From: JACVRW01 sp963751835
GTDB taxonomy: Bacteria; Actinomycetota; Thermoleophilia; Solirubrobacterales; Thermoleophilaceae
NCBI GenBank assembly: GCA_963751835.1
Contig: CAVVWD010000027.1
Location: forward strand, 1 to 64,000
Direction of reading: 5' to 3'
DNA: 64,000 nucleotides
Below the pieces are notes generated by a model that had not been told where the DNA came from, did not search any database, and saw only the letters and a list, made by a program, of their open reading frames with translations. Shown here in pieces: positions 1-7,069 of the stretch (position 1 is the stretch's first letter; each line of letters opens with the position of its first letter). The position numbers and the translations under genes were made by a program.

Positions 1-1
1 T

Positions 2-136
2 CATCGACAGCGAGGGCGACACCGTGCGCCTGCGCGCTAGCGGCCAGACCGCCGACGAGGTGACGCACCTGCGGAGCACGAGGTCTCGCGCCGGCTCGGA
101 AGCGACTACATCCAGACCGATTGGAGGGCCGCATGA
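2..136 (+). pseudogene. 3' end of an unrecognised gene (degraded)
   Basis: The window opens inside what appears to be the tail of a gene. One frame reads IDSEGDTVRLRASGQTADEV near its start, and a shifted frame ends in SDYIQTDWRAA with TGA at 134-136. That stop overlaps the ATG of the HNH fragment that follows (ATGA at 133-136), the usual arrangement of translationally coupled genes. Joining the two halves needs a frame change near base 90. No family is recognised, and the upstream part lies outside the window. Confidence 0.3.
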
Positions 137-226
137 CCGAAGGACGCGGCGGCCGACAGCGCCAGGCACGCAAGCGTGCGCTCGCACGCGACGGCTACGT
201 TGCTGGATATTCGGTCAGCCATCACC
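115..226 (+). repeat. Direct repeat, HNH 5' region, copy 1
   Basis: Bases 115-226 match bases 2728-2840 with scattered substitutions and indels: both contain GAGGGCCGCATG, AAGGACGCGGCGGCCGACAG and CTCGCACGCGACGGCTACGT. The copies are about 2.6 kb apart in the same orientation, with the SnoaL gene, a small ORF, the IS982 element and a helical protein between them. This indicates duplication of an HNH locus followed by independent decay. Confidence 0.7.
133..226 (+). pseudogene. HNH endonuclease, 5' fragment (copy 1)
   Basis: From ATG 133 the frame reads MTEGRGGRQRQARKRALARD and then GYV, the basic N-terminal segment typical of phage-type HNH nucleases just before the first Cys-x2-Cys. Immediately after GYV small deletions destroy the CWIC motif that copy 2 (from 2731) keeps, and the reading frame wanders until a stop at 334-336. 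No HNH core follows. The start is coupled to the preceding gene fragment. It is a dead remnant. Confidence 0.5.
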
Positions 227-359
227 GCGTGACCTCATGCTCGCCCTCTTCGACGCAGCCGACAAGCAGGCCCCCAAACCCGAGCGGAAGACGGTCACGC
301 CGACCCAAATCGCGACCTTCGAGGCCTAGCGGGTGAACGAGCTAGGTGGTGAGCAGCAG

Positions 360-758
360 CTACTCCGCAAGCCCCACGGCTTCGAGGGCGCCTGCTCTAG
401 ACGTGTACGCCTGCCAGTAGGCGATCTTGCCGTCGCGAAAGCCGAACACCCAGGTTGCCGGTGTGGACAGCTCCACGCCGCTCCGTCCAACCGCCTCCCA
501 GCGCCCCGACACCACGAGCTCCGTGCCGACCGGCATGAACTCCTCGGCGCAAAGCAAGAAGGTTTCCCAAACTTCCGAGTGCGCCACCCACCACGCACGC
601 ACCTCGTCGTGCCCCCGGCAAACCTTGCCTTCCAATGCCGCGCCGAATGGAACAGCTTCAACATCGAGGCACAGGAGGGCGAGATACGCGTCGATGTCCC
701 CCCGGTTCCACGCCTCGAACGCTCGCTGTACCACTTCGACGAACTTCTGTTGCGACAT
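360..758 (-). CDS. SnoaL-like / NTF2-fold protein
   Basis: A 132-residue protein from ATG at 758 (MSQQKFVEVVQRAFEAWNRG). The N-terminal helix followed by GDIDAYLALLCLDVEAVP, then GHDEVRAWW and the C-terminal strand pattern WVFGFRDGKIAYWQAYTS, is the classic SnoaL/NTF2-like cone fold, a small-molecule pocket used by isomerases, hydrolases and non-enzymatic binders. Length is usual for the family. An upstream extension in frame to 797 is possible but MSQQ is the natural family start. It diverges from the small gene at 796, leaving only 37 bp for both promoters. Substrate unknown. Confidence 0.8.
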   Translation of the reverse strand: MSQQKFVEVVQRAFEAWNRGDIDAYLALLCLDVEAVPFGAALEGKVCRGHDEVRAWWVAHSEVWETFLLCAEEFMPVGTELVVSGRWEAVGRSGVELSTPATWVFGFRDGKIAYWQAYTSRAGALEAVGLAE

Positions 759-795
759 CGCCCGCGCAGTATCCCGCCCAGCGTCGGCTCTGCCC

Positions 796-1008
796 ATGGC
801 GAGCCCGGAGCTGAGCTGCCGGGTCGAGAAGCTCGTCGGCTATGCGCCGCTGTCGGAGATGAGCGACTATCAGCGACGCGAGTTCAACGAGTCGCTGCTC
901 GCCGCCGACAGCTTCGAGGACTTGCCCGGAAAGTGGCAGGCGGCGATCATCAAGGCGGAACAGAACCCGGCCGAAGCTGCGGCTCGTGTCGGACGCCTAG
1001 AGGCTTGA
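796..1008 (+). CDS. Small conserved-looking hypothetical protein, end altered by IS
   Basis: A 70-residue soluble protein, MASPELSCRVEKLVGYAPLS onward, acidic and helical with a LPGKWQAAIIKAEQNP segment and an Ala-rich tail. Its TGA (1006-1008) lies inside the left inverted repeat of the IS982 element, so the last residues (about RLEA) are probably supplied by the insertion sequence and the original C-terminus may have been longer. No family recognised. Codon use is normal for the window (G/C at third positions), which supports a real gene. It diverges from the SnoaL gene. Confidence 0.5.
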   Translation: MASPELSCRVEKLVGYAPLSEMSDYQRREFNESLLAADSFEDLPGKWQAAIIKAEQNPAEAAARVGRLEA

Positions 1009-1980
1009 TGTGGGTTCGCCGCTCATGAGCAGGAACCGGGTCGCTGATAGGAGAAAGGGCCTCCAGCCCTGCAACCTCGAGATAGGAGCTCGAGATGACA
1101 GCATCGCTGGAGACCCTTGTTGTCGCAGCCTATGTGTTCGCGGACGCGCTTCGGATTCCTCGCCCGGGGCCTGCGGGCAAGATCACGGATGCCGAGTTGG
1201 TCGCTTTGGCGGTCGCGCAAGCCGCGATGGGAGAGTCCTCGGACCGCAAGTTTCTGGGGCTGATCGCCCACCGCTTGCGCGGCTGGTTTTCGCACCTGCC
1301 CGACCAGACCCAGTACAACCGCCGGTTGCGACGGCTGGTGCCGCAGATCACGACAGTGCAGCTCGCCGTCGCCGAGCTGATCGCCGAGGGCCGCATCCGG
1401 CTTGCCGACGGCACCTTGATCAGCTGCGCCAACTACCCCGGCTGCGCATCGCACAGCCACTTCGCCGGCGAGGCCGCCTACGGCTACTCGCCCTCCAAGA
1501 GCCAGTTCGTCTGGGGCATGCGGCTGGTCTTGGTAAGCGACCCGAAGGGAGTTCCGGTCGGCTATGACCTGGTCGGCCCCAAGACGGGGCAGGAGCGTGA
1601 GTCTGTGGTCGATCTCGCCTGCGGGCAGGCGGGCGCGATCCTCTTCTGCGACAAGGGGCTCTGGGGCCGCGAACTCGCTTCGGTGCTCGCGCTCACCGAG
1701 GTCGAGCTCATCACTCCCGAGCGCCACCGCCTCGCTGAGCGCCCACGCGCCGAGGTCGAGAAGGCGCGGATCCGCCTCGTCATCGAGTCGGTGTTCGCCA
1801 ACCTCAAGTGCCAGATGCGCCTCGACGCCCACCTCGCCAAGACAATCGGCGGGCTGGTCCAGCGAATCGCTCAGCGGCTGCTCGCGCTCACGCTCGGGAT
1901 GCTCTGCAACCTGCTCGCCGGTCGCCCGGCGAGGGCGCTCGTCGCCTATGACGGACGCTGAACCCACATCAGCCCTCTAG
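997..1980. mobile_element. IS982-family insertion sequence, apparently complete
   Basis: An element of about 0.98 kb with one transposase gene. The terminal inverted repeats are visible: 997-1021 matches the reverse complement of 1956-1980 with a few mismatches, sharing TGATGTGGGTTC (1006-1017 against 1960-1971 reversed). CTAG is found at both outer ends (997-1000 and 1977-1980) and could be a 4-bp target duplication, in which case the element proper is 1001-1976. The transposase stop codon lies within the right repeat. Nothing suggests inactivation. Confidence 0.85.
1095..1961 (+). CDS. IS982-family transposase
   Basis: A 288-residue DDE transposase. The start ATG at 1095 follows GATAGGAGCT, a good ribosome site. 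Family marks in order: the N-terminal KITDAELVALAVAQAAMG helix, the QTQYNRRLRRL region, the first catalytic Asp in RLADGTLISC, the second Asp in ILFCDKGLWG, and the Glu in RLVIESVFANLKCQM. The length matches IS982 transposases (about 290 residues). It cuts and pastes the element at the inverted repeats that flank it. All three acidic residues are present, so the protein may be active. Confidence 0.9.
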   Translation: MTASLETLVVAAYVFADALRIPRPGPAGKITDAELVALAVAQAAMGESSDRKFLGLIAHRLRGWFSHLPDQTQYNRRLRRLVPQITTVQLAVAELIAEGRIRLADGTLISCANYPGCASHSHFAGEAAYGYSPSKSQFVWGMRLVLVSDPKGVPVGYDLVGPKTGQERESVVDLACGQAGAILFCDKGLWGRELASVLALTEVELITPERHRLAERPRAEVEKARIRLVIESVFANLKCQMRLDAHLAKTIGGLVQRIAQRLLALTLGMLCNLLAGRPARALVAYDGR

Positions 1981-2030
1981 TCCTCTGCCAACGAGGTCCG
2001 GTTTCCCAGTCCCGGAACCCTAGGTCGCCT

Positions 2031-2486
2031 TTACTCGTTGAGGCGGGCCAGGGCGTGTTCGACCTGGGCAATCGCTTCGGCGCGACCGGCATCGGCAGCG
2101 CGGTGTCTGAGGTACTGCGACGCAAGCTGCAGGGCCCGCCGCGCCTCGGTCAGCGCTCTCTTCAGGTCGACGCTGGCGCCCACGGGCGTAGACAGCGTCC
2201 GCGACCGCACACGAGCTCTGTCCAAGTGGAGCAGACGAAGCCCGCGGGCGCGCTCGTCGTGCATCTGCTCGATGGCCTCCGCCAGTCGCCGCCTCTCCTC
2301 GGAGCGGACGGGCAGCCGGGTGAGCTGGGCGTCCGCTAGGCGGATCGAGTGGCCCAGTCGCTCGTGCTCCATCCGGCGGATGGCCCGTGCCTGCCACCGC
2401 TCGTCAGCGGAGCCAGCAGGCAGTCGGGCCAGCTCCCTGTGTGCCCGGTCAATCCAGCGGCCCAGCTCCTCATACGCATCATCCAT
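2031..2486 (-). CDS. Hypothetical helical, charged protein
   Basis: A 151-residue protein from ATG at 2486 (MDDAYEELGRWIDRAHRELA). Almost entirely amphipathic helix with alternating Arg/Glu and Leu/Ala (RMEHERLGHSIRLADAQLTR, AIEQMHDERARGL), ending in HALARLNE. No signal peptide, membrane segment or cysteine. It looks like a soluble helical-bundle or coiled-coil protein. In-frame sequence continues upstream to 2672 but is Pro/Arg-rich low-quality sequence, so MDDA is preferred. Standing alone between IS982 and the HNH remnant, it gives no functional context. Confidence 0.55.
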   Translation of the reverse strand: MDDAYEELGRWIDRAHRELARLPAGSADERWQARAIRRMEHERLGHSIRLADAQLTRLPVRSEERRRLAEAIEQMHDERARGLRLLHLDRARVRSRTLSTPVGASVDLKRALTEARRALQLASQYLRHRAADAGRAEAIAQVEHALARLNE

Positions 2487-2727
2487 GGCCGGTCTTGGAA
2501 ACGGCTCTCTCGATCTCGGGGGAAAAGATGTTCCGCTGTCGCGCCACCGAGCGCAAGCTCCGCTGCTGAGCACTTCCGGATGCCGCAGCAGCGGTAGTGC
2601 TCTTACACCCCAAGGGGGAGGGTATGCCACAGGATCTCTCTCTCCCGCATACCGCCGGGTGCCTCGGCGCAAGGAAAAGCAATGCCCACGCTAGGCCGAC
2701 CGATATGAGCGCTTACAGCTCCACAGT

Positions 2728-2840
2728 GACCGATTTGGAGGGCCGCATGCGAAGGACGCGGCGGCCGACAGCGCAGGGCACGCAAGCGTGCGCTCGCACG
2801 CGACGGCTACGTCTGCTGGATATGCAGTGAGCCCATCACC
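2728..2840 (+). repeat. Direct repeat, HNH 5' region, copy 2
   Basis: Second copy of the segment at 115-226 (see that entry). It has lost the ACC after the ATG, which throws the start out of frame, but it keeps the bases encoding the first Cys pair that copy 1 lacks. Confidence 0.7.
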
Positions 2841-2968
2841 AACGACGTCACCACCGACCACGTCGTGCCGCACCACTCGGTGGCCGATGGGACGCCCACA
2901 ACCTCAAGCCCGCGCACCGCTCCTCCAACAGCCGCCGCGGCGCTCGTTCGTTCCCAGCCAATCAGTAG
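2731..2968 (+). pseudogene. HNH endonuclease, frameshifted (copy 2)
   Basis: Read across two frames this is a short HNH nuclease: LARDGYVCWICSEPI (first Cys-x2-Cys), then TTDHVVPH with the catalytic DH, then after a one-base shift near 2886 WDAHNLKPAHRSSNSRRGAR with the conserved N-L-x-P-A-H-R block, ending at TAG 2966-2968. The second zinc Cys expected after HR is Ser. The start is lost by a 3-base deletion relative to copy 1. Short HNH proteins of this kind are typical of phages and mobile DNA. Its end overlaps the H-X9-DG gene on the other strand by 7 bp. Confidence 0.7.
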
Positions 2969-3174
2969 TCCGACAGCACCTGGCCGTCCGACCGAGTGCC
3001 AAGGGTACGCCAGGTCTGAATCGACACGGAGTCGTGGATGAACCGCACTGAGCCATCGGCCATGCCGACGTTGACCCCGCTGGAGTGGTAGCCGGCGCTC
3101 GCCGGTGTCGCAGAGGTCGCCACGGCTGCCACCACCGCCAGCGTCGCTCCAATGGCTCCGATGATCCTTCGCAT
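2962..3174 (-). CDS. Secreted mini-protein with an H-X9-DG motif
   Basis: A 70-residue protein: a Sec signal peptide (MRRIIGAIGATLAVVAAVAT, cleavage after ASA at about residue 27) and a 43-residue mature part. The mature part carries His-30, nine residues, then Asp-Gly (HSSGVNVGMADG), followed by SVRFIHDSVSIQTWRTLGTR and a terminal VLSDY. This matches the C-terminal H-X9-DG module of the large prepilin-like DUF1559 proteins of planctomycetes, but here without the prepilin leader, the helix or the rest of the domain. The ATG at 3174 follows GAGGGGAG, a strong ribosome site. Function unknown. Confidence 0.65.
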   Translation of the reverse strand: MRRIIGAIGATLAVVAAVATSATPASAGYHSSGVNVGMADGSVRFIHDSVSIQTWRTLGTRSDGQVLSDY

Positions 3175-3406
3175 TGTCCGTGCTCCCCTCTGGTCGAGCG
3201 CCGCCCGGCCCGGGCGGTGCGCCCCAAGTTGCCCTTCAGCGACTATTCGCAGCGAGCGGCCGATTGGATCGGCTCACCGCTCGCGTACCGCCCAACGAGT
3301 CGGAGTGAGCACCCCGAGCTTCAGCGGTAGTCCAGGGCGGGTGAGGAGCTCGCGCAGAGCAGGAGGCGATGTTCGCGCCCGGCTCCGGTGGTTGGCGCCG
3401 GGCCGG

Positions 3407-3991
3407 CTAGTCCAGCTGCTCCGGTTGGTAGGTGGCGATCAGGACGCCGGTCGTGCTGGCCGTGCTCTCGACCAGACGGAGCGAGGCCGGCGGACCGCCG
3501 TCGCCGAACAGCCGGCGTCCCGCTCCGAGCACGAGCGGGTGAATGAGGAGCAGATATTCGTCGATGAGGTCGTGGCGCATCAGCGTCTGAATCAGCTCGC
3601 CGCTACCCATCACGTTTAGGTCCCTCCCTGGCTGCTGTCTGAGCTGCGCTACCGCGTCCTCGACCTCAGCGTTTAGCAATGTCGAGTTAGGCCAGGGCAG
3701 CGGCTCACGCATCGTCCGGGAGGCGACGTACTTCGGTGCGCTGTTGAGCATGTCTTTGAACGGGCTGTCCTGGGTGTTCCAGTAGCTGAGCATGTCCTCG
3801 TAGCTGCGCCGGCCGAGCAGCAGCCCGCCACTCCGGGGCATCCGCGCCCCCATCGCAGCATTCACCACCTCGTCGATGTTCGGCCCGGCCCAGCCGCCAA
3901 GCTCGAAGCCGCCGCGAGTGTCCTCCTCGGGACGCCCGGGCGCCTGCATCACGCCGTCCAGCGTCAGGTGATTGATGACGACAACTCTCAT
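3407..3991 (-). CDS. Dihydrofolate reductase-like (RibD C-terminal fold) protein
   Basis: A 194-residue protein from ATG at 3991. MRVVVINHLTLDGVMQAPGR is the standard opening strand of the YyaP/RibD-C family, followed by GGLLLGRRSYEDML (nucleotide-binding turn) and the C-terminal DLNVMGSGELIQTLMRHDLI with PLVLGAGRRLFGDG. These features match stand-alone DHFR-like reductases that probably use NADPH, whose substrates are mostly unknown. It is not a true folate enzyme by sequence. Further in-frame sequence upstream to 4129 is not protein-like, so this start is preferred. Single gene, convergent with nothing obvious. Confidence 0.85.
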   Translation of the reverse strand: MRVVVINHLTLDGVMQAPGRPEEDTRGGFELGGWAGPNIDEVVNAAMGARMPRSGGLLLGRRSYEDMLSYWNTQDSPFKDMLNSAPKYVASRTMREPLPWPNSTLLNAEVEDAVAQLRQQPGRDLNVMGSGELIQTLMRHDLIDEYLLLIHPLVLGAGRRLFGDGGPPASLRLVESTASTTGVLIATYQPEQLD

Positions 3992-4199
3992 CGGTCGTCC
4001 CCTTTTCGCGCATTCTCGTCGGGATCGGCGACTCGGCCAGGATGGCATCGCCAGGGCACTGTGTGTTCGTCGCGGTGGCCCACCCGCGATCCTTGACGAC
4101 CCGCCCGAACAGCCCGCGCCCCGCGACACAGACCCTGTCGGGCGAGGGACGGGCGGACCACCGTGACTAACGCGAGCTCCGTTCGCCGCACCGCGCGGG

Positions 4200-4352
4200 C
4201 CAAGCGCCGGTCCGGCGGGCGTTCGGCGCGCGGCGGCTCCGCTCGGATGGCGAATCGAGCGCCGAGATCGCCGCGCAGCTCTTCATCAGCCGCACACCGT
4301 CGCGTATCACCTCCGCAAGGTCTTCTTGAAGCTCCGTTATCAGCTCGCGTAA
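4200..4352 (+). pseudogene. LuxR-type HTH, C-terminal remnant
   Basis: The frame reads RRLRSDGESSAEIAAQLFIS and, after a one-base shift near 4293, HTVAYHLRKVFLKLRYQLA with TAA at 4350-4352. This is helix-turn-helix 2 to 4 of a LuxR/NarL DNA-binding domain, normally ended by KLG-x-RSR-x-LA. Nothing of the N-terminal regulator can be read upstream. It is a decayed 3' end lying tail-to-tail with the TVP38-family gene. Confidence 0.6.
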
Positions 4353-4366
4353 CCAGCTTGCCGGCG

Positions 4367-5032
4367 CTATGGGCGAGCCGCGGGAGGCGCTGCCGGCAGG
4401 CCGTTGACGCCTCGCAGTCCTCTGGCGAGCACCAGCGCGCCGGCGCCCCCGATCGCGATCGAGGCGGCGGCGATGCCGATGCTGACGGCTGAGCCGGAGG
4501 CGAGGCCCTGGCCCAGGAGCGCATACGGAGTGGTTCGCAGCAGGGCGCCGATGGCGATCGCCGGCGCGAACGCGCGAACGCGCACGGGTGAGGCACCGGC
4601 CGCGTAGTACAGACCGGTGGCCGGAACCCCGGGCATTATGCGCGCGGCAAGCACGGCCACGAACCCCCGTGTCTCGAGCAGAGCATGGATCCACGCCAGC
4701 CTCGCGCTGCGGCGCGCGAGCCGCGTGGCCGGGCCACGGGCGACCGTGCGCGCCAGCCAGAACGCGGCGAGGCCTCCCAGCACCGCTCCCGCCACGGCGA
4801 GCGCCGTGCCGCCTACGGCGCCGAAGGCCAACCCGCCCGCCGCGGCAAGCACCGGTCCGGGGAAGAGCGCCGGGGTGAGCACGATCCAGGCAGCGAGCGC
4901 CGCGGCCGGCGCGGCCACGCCGGCGGCCGGCAGCAGCTCACGAAGCCCGGAGGGAGAGTGGGGCAGCAGCAGGCCCGCCGCAATGACCACCAGGATTACG
5001 GGCACGGCCGCCGCCAGGCGTCGGAGCGGCAT
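4367..5032 (-). CDS. TVP38/TMEM64 (SNARE-associated/DedA-like) membrane protein
   Basis: About 221 residues with five or so membrane segments. The core TVP38 signature is present: FPGPVLAAAGGLAFGAVGG, then an Arg-rich loop, then RIMPGVPATGLYYAAGASPV and LLRTTPYALLGQGLASGSA, matching the R-x-x-P-x-x-P and Y-x-x-G re-entrant loops of this family. Members of the wider DedA group move lipids or act in membrane homeostasis. ATG 5032 is used; a GTG at 5056, directly after an in-frame stop, would add eight residues. It diverges from the PHP gene with almost no intergenic space. Confidence 0.85.
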   Translation of the reverse strand: MPLRRLAAAVPVILVVIAAGLLLPHSPSGLRELLPAAGVAAPAAALAAWIVLTPALFPGPVLAAAGGLAFGAVGGTALAVAGAVLGGLAAFWLARTVARGPATRLARRSARLAWIHALLETRGFVAVLAARIMPGVPATGLYYAAGASPVRVRAFAPAIAIGALLRTTPYALLGQGLASGSAVSIGIAAASIAIGGAGALVLARGLRGVNGLPAAPPAARP

Positions 5033-5058
5033 CACCCGAGGGTAGCGTCCGGCCACTC

Positions 5059-6159
5059 ATGCGCGAGGCGGAGCACGGCGGCAGCACCTGCGTGGACGTG
5101 TCGTGCGTCCTCCATCTCCATACGACCTACTCGGACGGCACCGCGACCGTCGACGAAATCATCGCGGCGGCCGCCGCGGCCGGCGTTGACCTCGTGCTTC
5201 TGACCGACCACGACTCGCTGGGTGCACGCCGGGACGGCTGGGAGGGCAGGCACGGCGGCGTCTCGCTGCTCGTGGGACTGGAGGTCAGCCCTAAGCAGGG
5301 CCACTATCTCGCCTTCGGAGTGGACCGGGAGATCTCGCACGTGGGGCGCTCGGCAGTTCAGATCGCGGGGGCGGTCCGGGATGCCGGCGGCGTCGGCTTC
5401 GCCGCGCACCCCTTCTCGAGCGGCGGGCACATGCTTTTTCCGGGTTTGGCCCGCCGGATCGTGCTTCCGCACGGCTGGCCCGCACTCGACGATCCACACG
5501 GCTGCGACGGCATCGAGCTGTGGAGCCTCACGACAGACGCCGCCGAGGCGTGGCGCACCCCCGCGGAGGCGGTGCGCTGGCTGCGTGACCCCGAGCGGGC
5601 GATCGCGGTCGGACCGTCGGCGCATCACCTGCGCCGCTGGGACGAGCTGTCGTCGCGCCGGCGCGTACCGGCGATCGGCGGGCTCGACGGGCACCAGCCC
5701 GGCATCCGCGTCCACGGGCGGGTCAGATCGCCCCTACCGCACCGGCGCACGTTCGACCTGCTTCGAACCCACCTGCTCTGCGAGCGAGCGCTGACCGGCG
5801 ACGTCGAGGGCGACTGGCGGACCGTGCTGGCCGCCCTGGCCGCCGGCGCGGCCTGGCTGACCTGCCCATGCGTCGCTCAGGCGCACGGAGCACGGCTGTG
5901 GGCCGAGCGGCCGGACGGCACCGTCGTCCCGATGGGAGGGGAGGGGCCCGCCGTCCCGTCGTCTCTCCGGGTGCGCCTGCCTCGGGATGCACAGCTCCTG
6001 GTCCTTCGCGATGGCGCTCCCTTCCAGGAAGCGCACGGTGCGGAACTCGACGTCCCGATCGCGGGCCCGGGCGCCTATCGGGTGGAAGCTCGCATCGACG
6101 GCCGCATATGGCTGCTCTCCAACCCCGTTTACCTGCGCGCGCTCAGCGCCGGTGGCTGA
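5059..6159 (+). CDS. PHP-domain metal-dependent phosphoesterase family protein
   Basis: 366 residues. PHP motifs in order: HLHTTYSDGT (residues about 19-28), LLTDHDSLGA (about 49), EVSPKQGHYLAFG, the AAHPF motif (about 115) and GLDGHQP (about 215), giving the usual set of His/Asp/Glu metal ligands. The C-terminal 100 residues (from about 265) form a beta-rich extra domain. Family members hydrolyse phosphoesters such as histidinol phosphate, 3',5'-phosphoadenosine or nucleoside phosphates; the substrate here cannot be told. A start inside the region after residue 14 (nearer the HLH) is possible. Tail overlaps the convergent DUF2238 gene by 17 bp. Confidence 0.85.
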   Translation: MREAEHGGSTCVDVSCVLHLHTTYSDGTATVDEIIAAAAAAGVDLVLLTDHDSLGARRDGWEGRHGGVSLLVGLEVSPKQGHYLAFGVDREISHVGRSAVQIAGAVRDAGGVGFAAHPFSSGGHMLFPGLARRIVLPHGWPALDDPHGCDGIELWSLTTDAAEAWRTPAEAVRWLRDPERAIAVGPSAHHLRRWDELSSRRRVPAIGGLDGHQPGIRVHGRVRSPLPHRRTFDLLRTHLLCERALTGDVEGDWRTVLAALAAGAAWLTCPCVAQAHGARLWAERPDGTVVPMGGEGPAVPSSLRVRLPRDAQLLVLRDGAPFQEAHGAELDVPIAGPGAYRVEARIDGRIWLLSNPVYLRALSAGG

Positions 6160-6841
6160 GAACCTTGTGGTGCAGGGGACGTGGAATGCGCCGGCTCGTG
6201 TATCGGGTGAGCGCCCAGCCGGCGAGGAACAGGCCGCCGATCGCAGCACCCAGGAACCCGTCGGCCAGGTCGGTGATCGTGTCGGTCTCGCCTATGAACA
6301 GATGCTGTCCGAACCAGTGGTCGACGACCCATTCGTAGATCTCGTAGAAGCTCGCCGCGGTCACGCCGAGGCACATCGTGATGAGCGCCATGCCGAGCAG
6401 CTCCGACTGGCTGCCGGCACGCTCGGAGGGGTCGGGCACCACGTCCAGACGGGAGAAGCCGATGTACAGGATCGGCGCGAGGCTCATCGGCAGGGTGATG
6501 TGGACGCTGTTGTCGTACCACCAGAACTCCTCGAACAGGTGGAGGGCGTTCCCCCAGCCCTGGAAGAGCATGGCGAAGCAGAAGACCCAGTCGACCGGGC
6601 GCGGGATGTCAAGCGCCCGCACGGCGAAGACGGCCAAGCCGGGGAGCAACAGCCGCACGACCGCATCCCAGTCGCCCAGGATGGCGAAGATCAGCGCCCC
6701 GATCGGGAAGCTGAGCCGGAACAGGTCGAGCGGGTCGCGCAGGACCGGGTGCCAGTCCCTGATGAAGACCAGCGTGAGAAATCGCTGCAGCCACGCCGGC
6801 TCGTGCGGCACCGGCTGATGAGTATGAGCGTGCTCGTTCAT
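6143..6841 (-). CDS. DUF2238 (YjdF-like) integral membrane protein
   Basis: 232 residues from ATG 6841 (MNEHAHTHQPVPHEPAWLQR). After a His-rich cytoplasmic start come about six membrane helices. Conserved polar residues lie in helices: LFEEFWWYDNSVHITLPMSL, ASFYEIYEWVVDHWFG and TDTITDLADGFLGAAIGG. The E-x-x-E-W and T-D-x-x-D-L-x-x-D-x-x-G patterns are those of the DUF2238 family, whose function is not established; the buried acidic and His residues suggest ion or metal handling. Upstream in the same frame lies an AraC/GlxA remnant, so longer starts are spurious. Confidence 0.8.
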   Translation of the reverse strand: MNEHAHTHQPVPHEPAWLQRFLTLVFIRDWHPVLRDPLDLFRLSFPIGALIFAILGDWDAVVRLLLPGLAVFAVRALDIPRPVDWVFCFAMLFQGWGNALHLFEEFWWYDNSVHITLPMSLAPILYIGFSRLDVVPDPSERAGSQSELLGMALITMCLGVTAASFYEIYEWVVDHWFGQHLFIGETDTITDLADGFLGAAIGGLFLAGWALTRYTSRRIPRPLHHKVLSHRR

Positions 6842-7065
6842 CGTTGCTCTGGGCAGGAGCCAGCGGGGGTGGGGTTCAGGAGCTCGCGTTGGCAGGGTAC
6901 GAGCTCCCGCACGGCGACGCAAAGTGAACGTGCGGACGCTCATGCACGCACGGCCCGCCAGCGCGTCGAGGTCGAGCGGCTCGTGGAGGCGTTCCAGCGC
7001 CCACGCCATCACGCTCGCGATCGGGTCGTCATCCGGGTGCGACCGATGAGCTTCGCAACTCCATC
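6842..7065 (-). pseudogene. AraC/GlxA-family regulator, C-terminal HTH remnant
   Basis: On the minus strand the sequence reads SHPDDDPIASVMAWALERLH, EPLDLDALAGRACMSVRTFT and then, after frame disturbance, RWLLPRA. This is the linker and first helix-turn-helix of a GlxA-type AraC regulator (LAxRAxMSxRTFxRRF, ending near QWLLxQR). The second HTH is missing. It merges directly into the start of the DUF2238 gene, implying a deletion that joined the two. Confidence 0.65.
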
Positions 7066-7069
7066 CTGT

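Noticed and set aside
1..3000. Prophage at the left end
   Set aside because: HNH fragments alone; no capsid, terminase, portal or lysis genes can be read.
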